Numbered from the stretch's first letter, positions 32,523-44,073 are shown. The stretch is 64,000 bases of DNA from Nothophaeocryptopus gaeumannii (GCA_031771865.1 JASISA010000042.1:2225501-2289500); one strand, 5' to 3'. Numbers and translations: made by a program. Notes: generated by a model from the sequence alone, not told the origin.

Positions 32523-34034
32523 TTTGGTTTCGGTGGTTGGTGTTGTGATGTGTTTGTTGCTTATTCAGTTGATCGAAGGAGTGTTTGATCTGTCGTGTGA
32601 TACTGTTGTCTCGTCGGAGTAAGTGTACGTATGTATGTGTGTACCAAGAAAGGACCGAGAGAGAAGATCAACCAACCTCGGACTGTACAGTTAAATATCT
32701 ACCACTTCGTATGCAAACGCACTCTCCGACATGCAGCCGTTGCCCTGCCACGAGGTTGACCAGTGCACCTGCATCTTCGCCCCTAGTATCAAAAAGCCGC
32801 GCAAGCTGGCAGCGCCATCGCGAGATCAGTGCAAGTGATGTTTCACGACAATCCCGGCAGGTCCAGAGTCCAGACATTCCCTTTTCCAGATTGCCGCCGC
32901 TGGGATGATAGCATCAGCAGTACCTAGCCACACATCGAAAACACCCAAACGAGCAAAGTGGCCGTCCACACCATCATCCATCAGCCTCAGCAAATCCACT
33001 TTCATGCAAAATACGAAGTAGTTGGCTGAACAAGCGAGAACAGCCTCTCTCTCTCACTCGCAGCAATATGCATCGGGAGGCTTGCCGTGCTTGCGCAATG
33101 GTTGAGAGGCGGACGTGGCACCAAGCACCTTGTTTCTAAATTTTGACTCTGCGGCCCTGGGCTGTGTGACGTTGCGTTGCTCGGCGCCCGGCGATCGGCT
33201 CGAAGCTGCAGGAACAGGAATCTTCGCAGCTCGACATGGGTAATTTTCCGACCACCCATGTTTCATCAAGCAAGAGTTGGCCACCGGATTGGCCGTGAGA
33301 ACCGTGATCGTGCATCTTTGTTCCGATTCTGTGAGGCTGGTTGGCTGGATGCGCGTGGCTGGAGAAGGTCAGCTTTGCTCTGCTGGCCACGGACTTTCCT
33401 ATCAAATAGTTACGACTTGTCCACCGGTCAAGAGCAGGATGAATGCCTGTCAGCATCGAATTTCGACGCCTGATGGAAAACCGGTGGTGCTGTCGTGGCA
33501 GTCCTCAGCCACCATCATTCGCTCTCAAACCGCAGGCAAAGCTGAGACGAAACATCTCGTCCAAGAATATCAAGCCTTGCGGATGCAGACAATCTTCCAC
33601 TTCGATGGTTTTCGATGCTGCATAGCTTTCGAGATTCGCGCCTTTCAGTGCGCCTTCAGATCGAATATATGAAGCAGTGCTATTTCTCAGATCGTGAACA
33701 TGAAGCAATGCCGCCCATCGCGGATTGTGAAGATACAACCGCCTTTCTCGTCACAGTTGGCGACGATGGGTTGTGACGGGACTTGACGTCTCAGGTTGTC
33801 AGGTTTACTGTCAACTTGCAGACGGTTTGCAAGTTGCAGTCGGTCGTTCATACATACCTTCGACGATAATGACGCAGGTGGTCGATGGTATCTGACGATG
33901 AGCGATCAGCTGTCTGTATAGAATAACTTTCGTCATATGTTTGATAGCGCCTTCGATGCCCCAAACGCCTCGCTACCCATCACGCCCATCTATGCAAAGA
34001 TGCAACCCATTCTCTTGCGCCTATCTCCAAAGAC
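32523..34034. other. 1.5 kb intergenic region
   Basis: Several frames of 60-130 codons overlap on both strands, none with domains or splice structure. No repeat seen. Confidence 0.5.
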
Positions 34035-36830
34035 TCAAAGCCTAACCCCTTTGACGAGCAACCAAAGCGCGACAGGCACAACTACATTGTCGTTTGCGCC
34101 GGTCAGAACCGCTTCCATGAATGATGCGCCACAAGCGCAAAAGACAGCCTTCGCGAAAGCCGCTGCCCATCCAGCCAGAAATTGAAGCCAACCCAAAGAT
34201 GCCACTGATCTGTCGCTTGAAACATCGATACCGTTCCACCCACCAAAGTCTTGCCATATTCTCGCGGCCATCAGGCCAATTGTGACAGCAACAGCGAAAG
34301 CTGCAGAGCCCTCGAGGGACTTGCCCCCAACCCATATCCACTTGCGACGGCCGTATCTTCTTCCGATTAGAGAGGCTGCTGCGTCGCCCATACCGACGCA
34401 GATGACTCCCGAAACCATGGCAACTTCGCGACGGTTGCTCTTGAGCTCCCAATCGGGCCAAGGCATGTCTCCAGTCCTCTCAATGGATGCGAGGGAGAAC
34501 CATAGTGGCACTGCGCAACCGATGAGCAAGAAGATATGGCTCACAACGACTGGCCCTCTCAAATCTCGGCCGTCCACGTATGGTGCTACGAAGCGTCCAA
34601 TGGCGCTACCCAAAGGCGGTACCTGCCCAGCTCGAATGGCTTCAAGTAGGAGGAAGATAGCCAGAACAAGGCCCAGACCAAGCGCACAGTAACATGGGTC
34701 CACGAAGACTGAGGGCAGAAACATGGCAACCATAACGCCGTGAAAGACCTTCCTTCGTGTATCGACCTCCACGAAGGCCGTCAGAGAGAAGACAGTCAGC
34801 AGGCCGGCCAGCAGCACCGCCACCCAGTACCCGATCAGCAAAAGGCGCATATTGGCCTCTCCAATGTCGGAGCGGATAATGTCTAGATTCAGAGGTATGC
34901 TGAGTGGAAACCTCATATCAACGTCCGGGAGCGTTGGTAAGGCGATCCAAGAGTCCAGACCGCAATCTGAGACAGTCGTGTGAAGTGCGGGGATTTGGCC
35001 GAAGAGGTAGCCGATTGCCCAGCCCACCGGTTCTTGATCATACAGCGCCCGTTTCGAGACGTAGCTTCGCACCGGTATGAATACGATTGCTACAATCACC
35101 GCGTAGACATAGCCTGCGTATATCCATTTCCTTCGTGCAGCTTGATCTGGTGTTAACTGCAAGTACCATTGGAGGTGTTGTCTTCTTTTACGGCGATTGC
35201 TGGCTGGACGGATGGGGATATCGGGTGGGTCGCGCTCCGGTACAGTATTGCAACGCGGCCGCGGCGAGGCATCATGTTGGTCCACTACTAATGCAGGATG
35301 TGCTGCTCTTGGTTCGACTGCCGATTGCGGCTCGAAGACATTTGTCTTCAAGGTGGGTGCAGTCGCGTCTCGGGTATTCAGCTTTGGCACGCCATTAGTT
35401 TTACTCTTAATCGATACGCTGGGCTGGTCCTCGTCTGCGTCGCTGTCGGCCGCATTGGGCACGTGAAAAGCTGAGGCGGCACGTTGCAGATTGATCAGGT
35501 CGGATACTGCACCGACAAGCGACTTGCGCTCTTCGGCCGTGTGACCAGGTCGTCGCAACTTCCAGCGCGGTACCCTAGCGAGTGTGACATTCCAATGAAG
35601 GACTGGCCCGCACGTGACAAACAGCGTCGCACCGCCGATCCATAAGCATGCCTTCAAGATCACTGCTTGTGGGGAAGAAACAAGCAGGAGAGCGTTGATG
35701 AGCGCCACAGAAAGCAGGTGCAGCTCAGAGATCAAAAGACTGGTCGTCGTGAGATATGCCAGAGGTTGTAGAAGCGCGTGGTGAAGAGGATACAGCGACA
35801 CCAAAGTCTCCGGAGACAGTCCGCCGGGCGTCTTGAGTTGGTAAGGTGGCGATGGAAAGAGCTTGTTTGGCCATCTTGTGTTTTCGGAAACGATGAGAGG
35901 GATGATAGTAATGAACCAGTGAAGGGCATTGAACCCTCCTAGTCGGCTCGATCGAGGAAACAGCCTCTGGGGAAGAGATGCCAGACCCAAGATGATGTTT
36001 GGGAAGATCACAGCTGGATTTGTAGGCGCTACTGAGAGCGCAACCAGAATGGGTAGCAGAGGCGGGTAGAGCACAGTAGCCGGGTCGAAGGATGCTGGTA
36101 CTCGAAAGCGCTGCCAAAGGCTTGTATGAGTCGCTGCTGTGTCGACGACCGACAGCTTGACCGGGTATACCAACACAAGGGCGATAATCGTGAAGAGCTG
36201 GCTGTAAAGCTCGCATCTCCACTGCCATACAGTCTTCGCTACTCCTTTTCCGCTCAGCACAGTAGCCAGTATCACAGCCATTAAGACGACTTCAGATGTT
36301 CTTCTCACGAACTCAGCAAAGCGTCTCTTCAGTATCTTTTCCTGCTCTTCCCTTTCTTTGTCTGCTGATGGAGCTCTCTTCTCTGATGTCTGGCGTTGAA
36401 AATAACTCTGCAGCTCTCTCTCTCGTTCGTCCAGCTGGCTCGGCGTGAGGAGTGCATCTTCGTCCTGCTCCCCTGTCTTCAGACCTTTCCTGGGTCGAAG
36501 AGTGCTCGGCGGCAAGGCTTTCACGAAGTGCGGTCTCTCGTCGTCGGCGTCTGTTCCACTCTCACTCCCTGCTATGGAGACCTGTCCGCTCCGCCGCTGC
36601 CAATCGTGATGTCCATCTTGTTCCACTTCCTCCTGTCGAGAGTACTCGTGACTACTGCTGCCATTTGCAGGACTTTGTATGCGCTGTCTGGGGTCTTGCT
36701 CGATGTCGTGTCCATCGCGGAAGTAAGGCCTCGGTGTTCTCGAAAAGTTGCGTAGACTCTCCGCTTCTTCAGTGGTGAGCGATGTATCGAAGACTCCATC
36801 GGGCGGTTTCAATGCGGTGTTCTCTTCCAT
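34035..36830 (-). CDS. SEC59: Dolichol kinase
   Basis: Intronless, 931 residues; the first true ATG in frame is at 36830. The N-terminal ~180 residues are charged and disordered. About 14 hydrophobic helices follow, split by a ~150-residue hydrophilic loop (residues ~430-580). The C-terminal third carries the CTP-dependent polyprenol kinase region: VDTRRKVFHGVMVAMFLPSVF, then MVSGVICVGMGDAAASLIGRR and KWIWVGGKSLEGSAAF. The enzyme phosphorylates dolichol with CTP in the ER membrane for N-glycosylation, O-mannosylation and GPI synthesis. Filamentous fungal versions are longer than yeast Sec59 (519) because of the N-terminal and loop extensions. Confidence 0.93.
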   Translation of the reverse strand: MEENTALKPPDGVFDTSLTTEEAESLRNFSRTPRPYFRDGHDIEQDPRQRIQSPANGSSSHEYSRQEEVEQDGHHDWQRRSGQVSIAGSESGTDADDERPHFVKALPPSTLRPRKGLKTGEQDEDALLTPSQLDERERELQSYFQRQTSEKRAPSADKEREEQEKILKRRFAEFVRRTSEVVLMAVILATVLSGKGVAKTVWQWRCELYSQLFTIIALVLVYPVKLSVVDTAATHTSLWQRFRVPASFDPATVLYPPLLPILVALSVAPTNPAVIFPNIILGLASLPQRLFPRSSRLGGFNALHWFITIIPLIVSENTRWPNKLFPSPPYQLKTPGGLSPETLVSLYPLHHALLQPLAYLTTTSLLISELHLLSVALINALLLVSSPQAVILKACLWIGGATLFVTCGPVLHWNVTLARVPRWKLRRPGHTAEERKSLVGAVSDLINLQRAASAFHVPNAADSDADEDQPSVSIKSKTNGVPKLNTRDATAPTLKTNVFEPQSAVEPRAAHPALVVDQHDASPRPRCNTVPERDPPDIPIRPASNRRKRRQHLQWYLQLTPDQAARRKWIYAGYVYAVIVAIVFIPVRSYVSKRALYDQEPVGWAIGYLFGQIPALHTTVSDCGLDSWIALPTLPDVDMRFPLSIPLNLDIIRSDIGEANMRLLLIGYWVAVLLAGLLTVFSLTAFVEVDTRRKVFHGVMVAMFLPSVFVDPCYCALGLGLVLAIFLLLEAIRAGQVPPLGSAIGRFVAPYVDGRDLRGPVVVSHIFLLIGCAVPLWFSLASIERTGDMPWPDWELKSNRREVAMVSGVICVGMGDAAASLIGRRYGRRKWIWVGGKSLEGSAAFAVAVTIGLMAARIWQDFGGWNGIDVSSDRSVASLGWLQFLAGWAAAFAKAVFCACGASFMEAVLTGANDNVVVPVALWLLVKGVRL

Positions 36831-37392
36831 TCTGTAGCGCAACGCTGGCGCATGCTACAGCTTCCGCGACGACATGGAGGAAAGAAAACGGCGAGGCGCA
36901 TGTTGGTGGGAGAGAGGTGCAGTAACGTGCATGTAATTTGTGGTTGAGGCCAGGGACTTTGGTACGTGCAGACGTCAGCCTTCCTGCAACTACTCCTGCA
37001 AAGCTCCTGCAACTCCGCCCCTCCCACCGAACGAAGCCAGCAGCACAGCCAAGGGGCAACGCCGCGGAGCGTTCACGGCTCTCGTACGGGATCTGAGCGG
37101 CGATGATGAAGATGATGATGTGGTGCGGCGTGTGTCGTGATGACGACCAAGAAACATGGCCAAGGCAACATTCATGATGGCGCCTGTCTTTCTCAACACT
37201 GGTGAAGACGTGGAAGAACTACGGAGTAATAACTAACAGTACACAATGTCGCTTTCCTCTCCGCCCGCTGTCACCTCCCGCTCTCCGAAAGTCAAAACAC
37301 CCCCGTCAAGTCCTTCAACCTTCAAGCCCAAGCACCAGCATGCATGACCAGGCCATCATCTCTCAGCCACTCCTTCATGTCTTCTTCGTCTA
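36831..37392. other. Intergenic, no gene seen
   Basis: Upstream of SEC59. Short frames only. Confidence 0.5.
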
Positions 37393-37872
37393 TTATGTAC
37401 CTATCACGCCCCTCACGCCTACGCAGCGCCACGGGTCCTCGTACACCCTGGGCGCAAGTCGAAGACGGAACTCAAGTACCACCACCATACGGGTGATCAC
37501 CCCGGGCGGAGCACCAGTAATCTCCAGGTTCTCAAAGACTTCCGCCTTGTCCAATGCCGGATCCACGCTGGTATTGAGGTCGACAATCGCCATATGATGC
37601 TCTGGATGCTCCCTCACCGATGCTTGCAAGAGCTCCAAGTACTCTGTCAGCCGGATCTGCTTGGGCGGCTTGTAAACTGGATGAGCCTGCTCAGCAACAA
37701 GCACGCTGGACTTGTACGCCCATGCTGGTGATTTGACATCAAAATCACGTTGGTTGATGGCATCAATGGATGTTGTGGCCAGGTGTTCGAGGTGATGAGC
37801 AATCGTCTCTGCTGTTGCGTCTTGTGTCGAGCCTTCCTTTCCGCCCTCGCAGATCTGGCATGTCTTGCTCAT
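37393..37872 (-). CDS. NTF2-like / SnoaL-like hypothetical protein
   Basis: 159 residues from the ATG at 37872. The N-terminus MSKTCQICEGG is followed by a helix (AETIAHHLEHLATTSIDAINQRDF) and mixed strands ending in AEVFENLEITGAPPGVITRMVVVLEFRL, the layout of a SnoaL/NTF2-like cone fold found in many small fungal proteins. No enzymatic residue set can be named. It diverges from the Ser-rich protein across 315 bases. Confidence 0.65.
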   Translation of the reverse strand: MSKTCQICEGGKEGSTQDATAETIAHHLEHLATTSIDAINQRDFDVKSPAWAYKSSVLVAEQAHPVYKPPKQIRLTEYLELLQASVREHPEHHMAIVDLNTSVDPALDKAEVFENLEITGAPPGVITRMVVVLEFRLRLAPRVYEDPWRCVGVRGVIGT

Positions 37873-38187
37873 AATGCTGTCTGTTCGTCCATTGGAATGC
37901 ACCACATCTGTCCTTGTTTTGAATCTGGGAGAAAGATTTGGTAAATGCAGTCATACTTCTCAAAGAGCTGCTAACGATACTTCTCCAGAATGTCACCAGT
38001 TCGGTACCATGGCCAAATCGACTTCAAGCCACCAAATCCTTCGCCATCACACGCGTCCGAGCTTTCAATAGCGTGTAGAACAGTATAAAGCATTGCGTCT
38101 CGCCGCGGCGTCACGACGTTCAAGACCTCCGACACCATCTCAAAACTAGAGCAGCATCGACATCGGCAGAAGAAGCAGAACACCAAC
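37873..38187. promoter_or_regulatory. Divergent upstream region
   Basis: 315 bases between the NTF2-like (minus) and Ser-rich (plus) start codons; no ORF. Confidence 0.4.
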
Positions 38188-38748
38188 ATGTCTTCCTCCA
38201 GCGTCACATCACGAGATTCAACCGGTGGCCTTTCCGCCGGTGCCATGGTTCCCTTCACCCAAACCTGGATCAACACCAACGGAGGCAGCACTGTCACCAC
38301 CGCAGCCACGCTTGTTGGACAAGTTCTCGACAACGGCGCGACCAATTGGGTAGGCTACGACACTGGCGACGCCTACTATCTTCTTCAAACATCAGCTCCC
38401 CGCGCTACGCAGACGACTCTAGGGAACGGACAGATCTTCTACGTGAGCGAGGGTTCTGTTCCAGCTGGATACCTCGCAACTGGAGGATTGGCTTCGGGGT
38501 CTGGGAGCGGTACGGCGGCGGCGGCGTCTTCGACCGAGAGTTCGAGGGCTAGCGGTTCTTCGACGACATCTTCTGGCTCAAATTCAGCGGGTATGACTTC
38601 TTCTGCTTCAAGGACTTCTGGATCGAGCTCCAGCGGTTCGGTGTCCGGCACTGCAGCTTCAGCCACTTCTTCATCCTCCGGAAACAAGCTTACGCTGAGC
38701 GCTACAATTGCTGTGGCCTGTGGCTTGCTTGCGGGTTTTACACTGTAA
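38188..38748 (+). CDS. Ser/Thr/Gly-rich putative GPI-anchored wall protein
   Basis: 186 residues from ATG 38188. The first ~100 residues look folded (VPFTQTWINTNGGSTVTTAA, NWVGYDTGDAYYLL, GNGQIFYVSEGSVPAGYLATG). Residues ~105-165 are almost only Ser, Thr, Gly and Ala. The C-terminus (KLTLSATIAVACGLLAGFTL) fits a GPI-attachment signal. No N-terminal signal peptide is visible, which is odd for such a tail; an upstream exon may be missing, or the protein enters the ER some other way. Confidence 0.7.
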   Translation: MSSSSVTSRDSTGGLSAGAMVPFTQTWINTNGGSTVTTAATLVGQVLDNGATNWVGYDTGDAYYLLQTSAPRATQTTLGNGQIFYVSEGSVPAGYLATGGLASGSGSGTAAAASSTESSRASGSSTTSSGSNSAGMTSSASRTSGSSSSGSVSGTAASATSSSSGNKLTLSATIAVACGLLAGFTL

Positions 38749-39044
38749 AGACGCCACCAATCGAGACAGAAAATGCGACATGGCTCACAGAACACTTCCA
38801 AATCGATGAAAAACGATTCGCAATGGTAGCTTGGCCATTGATGATGCACGAAACTTGATACCCAGGAGATTAAAAATGTAGGAACCACGTGAGGTTCTAA
38901 CTAATACTGAGACGAGCTCAACAATCCTGCTGTCCCAACGCCTTCTTATGATGTTACCGATGCGTACCTTGCCGTGTCTCGTCATTTCCATGCTCATCGG
39001 AGGAGAGCGACGATACTCTCACGCCCCTCCTTTTACTTTCCGAC

Positions 39045-40337
39045 CTATTCCTGCTTTCCCGCTGTTCTCTCCACTCCAAGCTCCTCATACTCCGGCAGTT
39101 TCCATTTATCATTCGTCTCCTTCATGAAATATCTCATGATCGGATCAACCCACAGAGCCGCCACGATTTGTACAATGCAATGGACAATCGAAACTCCCCA
39201 AGCAGAGTTCGGCAGCAACCAGCTAAAAGGATTATCCTCCAATCCCTTCTGTACTTGATCCATATACGGCCTGAAGCTCTCCTCGTACGCCTTGAGTGCC
39301 CTTTCAACTCCATTTTTCCCTTGCCCTTGGGCACAGTGCTTTCCAATCTCTCCTGCTAAGACGTATGCTCCGACCATGGCGCATGTTGTCCCCATCCCAC
39401 TCCCTCCAGGCGCGAAAGCCGAATCTCCCAGAAGTGCCACTCTCCCCTTGAACCAAGTGGGAAGCTTGACAATCCCAAGACGTTCACAGTAGAAGTCCTC
39501 CGCGGCATACATCTCCTTCATCATCTCTGGGACTCTCCACCCGGCGTCGGCGTATATATCCGCAAAAGCGCGTTTCTCCTCTTCTACGACTCCCCTTTTC
39601 ACGGTATCCAGCCGAGCGTCGGAGCGGTTGAGGAGGAGATATAACTGCATCTGATCTGGAGAGTGGCGACGGAGAAGCATGGAGCGTTTTTGGGTGGACA
39701 TATACATCTGACCGTCGTATTTCTCTCCTGCTGACATGGGGCGAGGGAATGTCATGTATGCGGCGTATTCGTCTATCGGGTGGAAAGACGATTCGGAATC
39801 CTCGTCTCCTAGCAGGAGGCGACGTGTTTTGGACCAGACGCCGTCGGCGCCTATGAGAAGGTCATAAGTGCCGACTTCGCCGGATTTGAATGTCACTTCA
39901 AGGGGGCCGGTGGGGGTTTTGGCGAAGGAGGCGATGGATGTTCCGAATAACCAACGCACGCGAGACAGTTCGGTTGCGTTGTGAATCAAGCGGGTGAGGT
40001 CTCCTCGCATGATCTCGAATTCGGAAGTGATTCCTTGGCCGCCTTTACCGGATTTGTTTGCTGGGAAGTAAGCTCGTTTGCGACCTTGCATATCGATGAA
40101 TTGCATTCCATCTTCAGGGGCGGAGTGGGAGCGAAAAGCGGCCTCGAGACCCATGTAGCGGAGAACCTGGATTCCATGGCCGCGGAGATCGATTTGTAGG
40201 CCTGTTGTGCGGAGAGCGGGGTAGTGTTCGACGAGGGTAATGGAAGATATGGTTGTTGAGGGGAGGCGAGAGAGCCATAAGGCTAGGGATGTTCCTGCTA
40301 CGCCGCCGCCTGAGATGAGGATATTGAGGCCGGGCAT
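39045..40337 (-). CDS. FAD-dependent monooxygenase (aromatic hydroxylase-like)
   Basis: Intronless, 430 residues; the first ATG in frame is at 40337. The FAD loop LNILISGGGVAGTSLALWL is at residues 4-22. The middle motif TYDLLIGADGVWSKTR and the second FAD signature GRVALLGDSAFAPGGSGMGTT are both intact. A hydrophobic stretch near the C-terminus (WGVSIVHCIVQIVAALWV) may bind membrane. Such proteins hydroxylate or epoxidise substrates in catabolism or secondary metabolism; there is no surrounding cluster to suggest which. Confidence 0.9.
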   Translation of the reverse strand: MPGLNILISGGGVAGTSLALWLSRLPSTTISSITLVEHYPALRTTGLQIDLRGHGIQVLRYMGLEAAFRSHSAPEDGMQFIDMQGRKRAYFPANKSGKGGQGITSEFEIMRGDLTRLIHNATELSRVRWLFGTSIASFAKTPTGPLEVTFKSGEVGTYDLLIGADGVWSKTRRLLLGDEDSESSFHPIDEYAAYMTFPRPMSAGEKYDGQMYMSTQKRSMLLRRHSPDQMQLYLLLNRSDARLDTVKRGVVEEEKRAFADIYADAGWRVPEMMKEMYAAEDFYCERLGIVKLPTWFKGRVALLGDSAFAPGGSGMGTTCAMVGAYVLAGEIGKHCAQGQGKNGVERALKAYEESFRPYMDQVQKGLEDNPFSWLLPNSAWGVSIVHCIVQIVAALWVDPIMRYFMKETNDKWKLPEYEELGVERTAGKQE

Positions 40338-40931
40338 GTTGATCTCTTGTGGAAGTTGCCAAGGAGATGTGATGGTCAAGACAGCCAGCGGAGAGATTCT
40401 CGGTTTAGAGTAATTGGATCCTTTCTTTACTCTCCTCAGGCCATTACGACCTATGGTGGTAGTGAGATGTTGGGAAGGAGTGATGTCAAGACGAATGGGG
40501 AGGAGTTAATAGACCAAGAGAAGATAGACATGAGTCGCAATGCAACAGAGCGTTACCTTGATATATGTACTTCTCGCTCTCGCAACAAGAGGCAGCTGAA
40601 GCCTACATTCCGCGGTCGTGATGCCAGTTTCGGGACATAGAGAAGTCCGCTTTCGCACCCAGAAGGCGAGATAGTGCGGGCGTTAGAACTGTCCGTAGGG
40701 CGGCATTCGAGGCCTCTTTTGTCATCGATAACTGTATGAGATGACAAAACCATGGTGGATGAGCACTCGCTGCGATGTAGATGTCGATATAGTTGATGGA
40801 GTGGTTGAGTGCTCGTTGGCAAAGACGCGAGGTGTTGATGTTGATGGCACAGGCCACAATGGCTTGGCAGGCAAGAACCGCGCTTCGTTCGCGCTTTCCT
40901 TCCGACGGCGTTCCTTCCACCTCCCGTCTTC
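40338..40931. other. Intergenic, no gene seen
   Basis: Upstream of the monooxygenase. Nothing supported. Confidence 0.5.
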
Positions 40932-41036
40932 ATGCCTTCTCTTCTCTTCTGTCGCGGCGCCGCTGCCTCTTGCAGTGTCAAATTCATCCAGAGACCAATC
41001 TACGCGCACTGTCGCATCCGAGCGCTCTCATCCAGT

Positions 41037-41294
41037 ATGCCTTTGCCTGTCGCAAGTCACTCTCTTCCCGTAGCCAACGAGGCGCTTTCTGAGAGCCTCA
41101 GGATATCCGACATGACAGTCAACGAGTTCATATCTCGTAAACGCCATATTGAAGACATCATTGGCTACTCCTTCCACGACGACAGCTACATTCAAGGCGC
41201 CTTGTCCAGTGGACATACGGACTTCCATGGTCAAAAGATCGCGCGTTTCCGCCAACAGCTAGCGGTCGTAGGCCAATTGGCCGCCACACCTTGA
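41037..41294 (+). pseudogene. Truncated RNase III-like domain gene
   Basis: From ATG 41037 (an in-frame ATG also at 40932) the frame contains FISRKRHIEDIIGYSFHDDS, then YIQGALSSG and an FRQQLAVVGQLAA segment. This matches the start of fungal RNase III-like domains (E-x-hGY-F-D--h--AL ... hA-hG). The frame stops at 41292-41294, just where the second helix and catalytic signature should begin. Only ~55 of the usual ~130 domain residues are present, and I found no downstream exon carrying the rest. Confidence 0.5.
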
Positions 41295-42073
41295 GGCAAA
41301 AGATTGAAGAGAGCAAAGCATCGAAGCGCACTTCATGTGATGACCGCCCTGCAGCTGACTTAGGATGAACGCCATGTCCAACATCCCCGGCACTTGACTG
41401 ATCATCACCTGCACGGGTCGCGTCCTTTGAGAAACACCGTCAGTGAGGTATCGATCCCTTGCTGTCTCTACCAGGTCCACAGGCTCGAGGATCGTGAACA
41501 ACAATCTCACAGCACTCGTGAAGTGTGGCGAGTAATGAGATGCTGTTCGCCATCAGAGGCAGGATAGTACCGATGAGGAGTACGTGATGACTTTAGGGCT
41601 GCCACAGCCGGCTGTCTCATGACCCGGGTGCCGAAACTGTAAAGATCGAAATGATTGAAGCATCGCGTGGCACAACCCTCTCTGGCGAACTGCAACGCCC
41701 TACAAGTCGCTTCGCCTACTACATACGGTATACCAGGATTTGTCGTACAAGAGAAGGATTTCCTTGTCATCAAGAATCCTTCTGATTTTCGCGACATCCA
41801 CTCAATCCGGTAAAAACGGCTCTTCGGCATTGTGCAGGAATAGCCTCTCCTCCCGAAACCCTGCACCCCGGACTCACCAAAGGCCCCGCCTTCGACTTTC
41901 GCAGATCAATGCGTGTTCGTCCGAGGCAGAGCTGCAAGATAGTGGGATGTTTCCCTACTGAAGTTTCCATTCTGTTCTTCCAATCTCGTCCTCCACTACA
42001 TCTAACCCAGAAATTTAGATGACCGTTTGGCCGGCAGAACTTATAGAACAGAGGAAGCAGTGATAGCTCGAGA
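41295..42073. other. Intergenic, no gene seen
   Basis: Scanned for the missing half of the RNase III-like domain; none found. A minus-strand frame at 41507-41866 has no recognisable features. Confidence 0.45.
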
Positions 42074-44073
42074 ATGGCTGGTCAGTCTGATTCAACCCCA
42101 CAAACTCTACAGTAAGCAGAACTGACCGATTCGATAGCTACAATAGCAGCAGCAGTTGCAGGAACAGCAGCAGCGGCTGCCTACCTAGACGCCAAATATC
42201 ACATTCGATCGGATCTTACAAAAGGCACGTTAGACAATGCGGCAGGAGAAGCACAGAGGTATATGCAAGAGATGGCGGAGAAGAATGAGTTACTACTTTA
42301 TCATGACATCGAGCGGTGGGCGAGACAAGACATCCCGAAGCACATTTTCCTGGAGTGCCAAGGACGTTCATGGACGTACAAGGAGTTTTACCAAGACCTG
42401 CAAAAAGTTGGCAATTGGTTGATGAACGATCTGGGTGTTCAAAGAGGCGAGATGGTTGCGCTCAGTGGACCAAACAGCGCTGAATATCTACTCATCTGGT
42501 TCGCCTTGGATGGTATTGGTGCTTGCCAAAGCTTCATCAACCACAATCTGACCGACAAGGCTCTCACTCACTCAATCAAGGTACTGTCACCTTCGTCCAT
42601 AACATAGATTGATGCTAAAGGTTGCTCTAGCTCTGCGAACCGCATCACGTAATAGCAGACAAAGAAACAGCCGAACGACTCGAACCCTGCCGAGACGAAA
42701 TCGAAAAAGCCGGCATCTCAATCACCTACTACGACGAAATCTCCTTCGCCGAAACCTGCCGCGACACAACACCCATCCCCAAATCCAGAACAGCCGGCAT
42801 GCAAGTCAACGATATCCGCAACCTCATCTACACATCAGGAACGACTGGTCTCCCCAAGGGTGTCATGATGCTCTCCGGCCGTCAAGTCAACACCGCCCGA
42901 TCCGTCGCCAAATACCTCAAACTCAGCCGCCACGACAAATTCTACACGTGCTTACCACTGTATCACGGAGCTGCGCAAGGCCTGTGTACAGCACCCGTCA
43001 TCCACGCAGGAGCATCCATGCGACTAGGAAAGAAGTTCTCGCACAAAACATTCTGGTCCGAAGTCTCCGACTCCAAGGCCACAATTCTACAATACGTCGG
43101 CGAACTATGTCGATACTTGCTAAACGCCCCAATCCACCCCCTCGAACGTCAACACAACCTAAAAATGGCCTGGGGCAACGGCATGCGTCCCGACGTCTGG
43201 GAACCTTTCCGTCAACGCTTCAACGTCCCCATCATAAACGAACTCTACGCCGCCACCGACGGTCTTGGCACGTCGTTCAACGCGAACTACGGCGATTTTG
43301 GACGTAATGCGATTGGGATAAGAGGGGCGTTGTGGAATTGGAAGATGGGGGATAAAGAGGTTCACGCGAGGATTGATCCTGATACAGAAGAAATGGTCCG
43401 GGGGCAGGATGGTTGGGTAGTCAAGTGTGATGTGAATGAGCCGGGGGAAGTTATACATTGGTTGGAGCCGAGTATGTTGGAGGCGAGTTTCAAGGGATAC
43501 TACAAAAACCACACGGCCACACAAAAACGCCTCATGAGAGATGTTTTCAAACCTGGCGACTTCTGGTTTAGGTCAGGGGATGTTCATCGGACGGATGCAG
43601 ACGGACGAGTCTTTTTTGTGGATCGATTGGGCGATACATTTCGCTGGAAGAGCGAGAACGTGAGTACAACCGAAGTCGCAGACGTTCTGGGAACGTTTGA
43701 CCAGATCGCCGAAGCGAACGTCTGTGGCGTCTCCGTGCCCAACGCCGACGGACGATGCGGTTGCGCAACCGTCGTGTTGCGAGAAGGACTCATGCCGGAA
43801 CAACTGGATTGCGAACGACTAGGCACATTCGTCACAGATCGACTACCCAGATACGCTGTGCCGTACTTCCTACGAGTGGCGCCGCAGTTGAGTTATACGG
43901 GGACGTTCAAGATCCAGAAGGGACAGGCGAAGAGGGAGGGGGTGGATTTGGATTTGATTCAGGGGAGTGGGAGTAAGGATAAGGTATATTGGTTGCCGCC
44001 TGGTGGGACTGCGTATAGGGCTTATGAGAGGGCGGATTGGGAGAGTTTGAAGAGTGGGAAGGTGAAGTTGTAG
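42074..44073 (+). CDS. FAT1: Very-long-chain acyl-CoA synthetase / fatty acid transporter
   Basis: Three exons: 42074-42080 (ATGGCTG), 42138-42580 and 42631-44073; introns of 57 and 50 bases, both with branch sites. The product is 630 residues. Splicing the 7-base first exon gives MAATIAAAVAGTAAAAAYLDA, a membrane-binding N-terminus followed by the usual linker. The AMP-binding signature YTSGTTGLPKGVMM is at residues ~212-225, and the FATP/VLACS motif appears as GRVFFVDRLGDTFRWKSENVSTTEV. The ending ESLKSGKVKL is typical. It activates long-chain fatty acids to CoA esters at the ER, peroxisome or plasma membrane. Intact. Confidence 0.93.

Noticed and set aside
33136..33672. Overlapping ORFs of 106-131 codons
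   Set aside because: Both strands open at similar length, no splice structure or motif; consistent with chance in GC-balanced DNA.
42609..43307. 232-codon plus-strand ORF rich in Arg and His
   Set aside because: Out-of-frame shadow of FAT1 exon 3.
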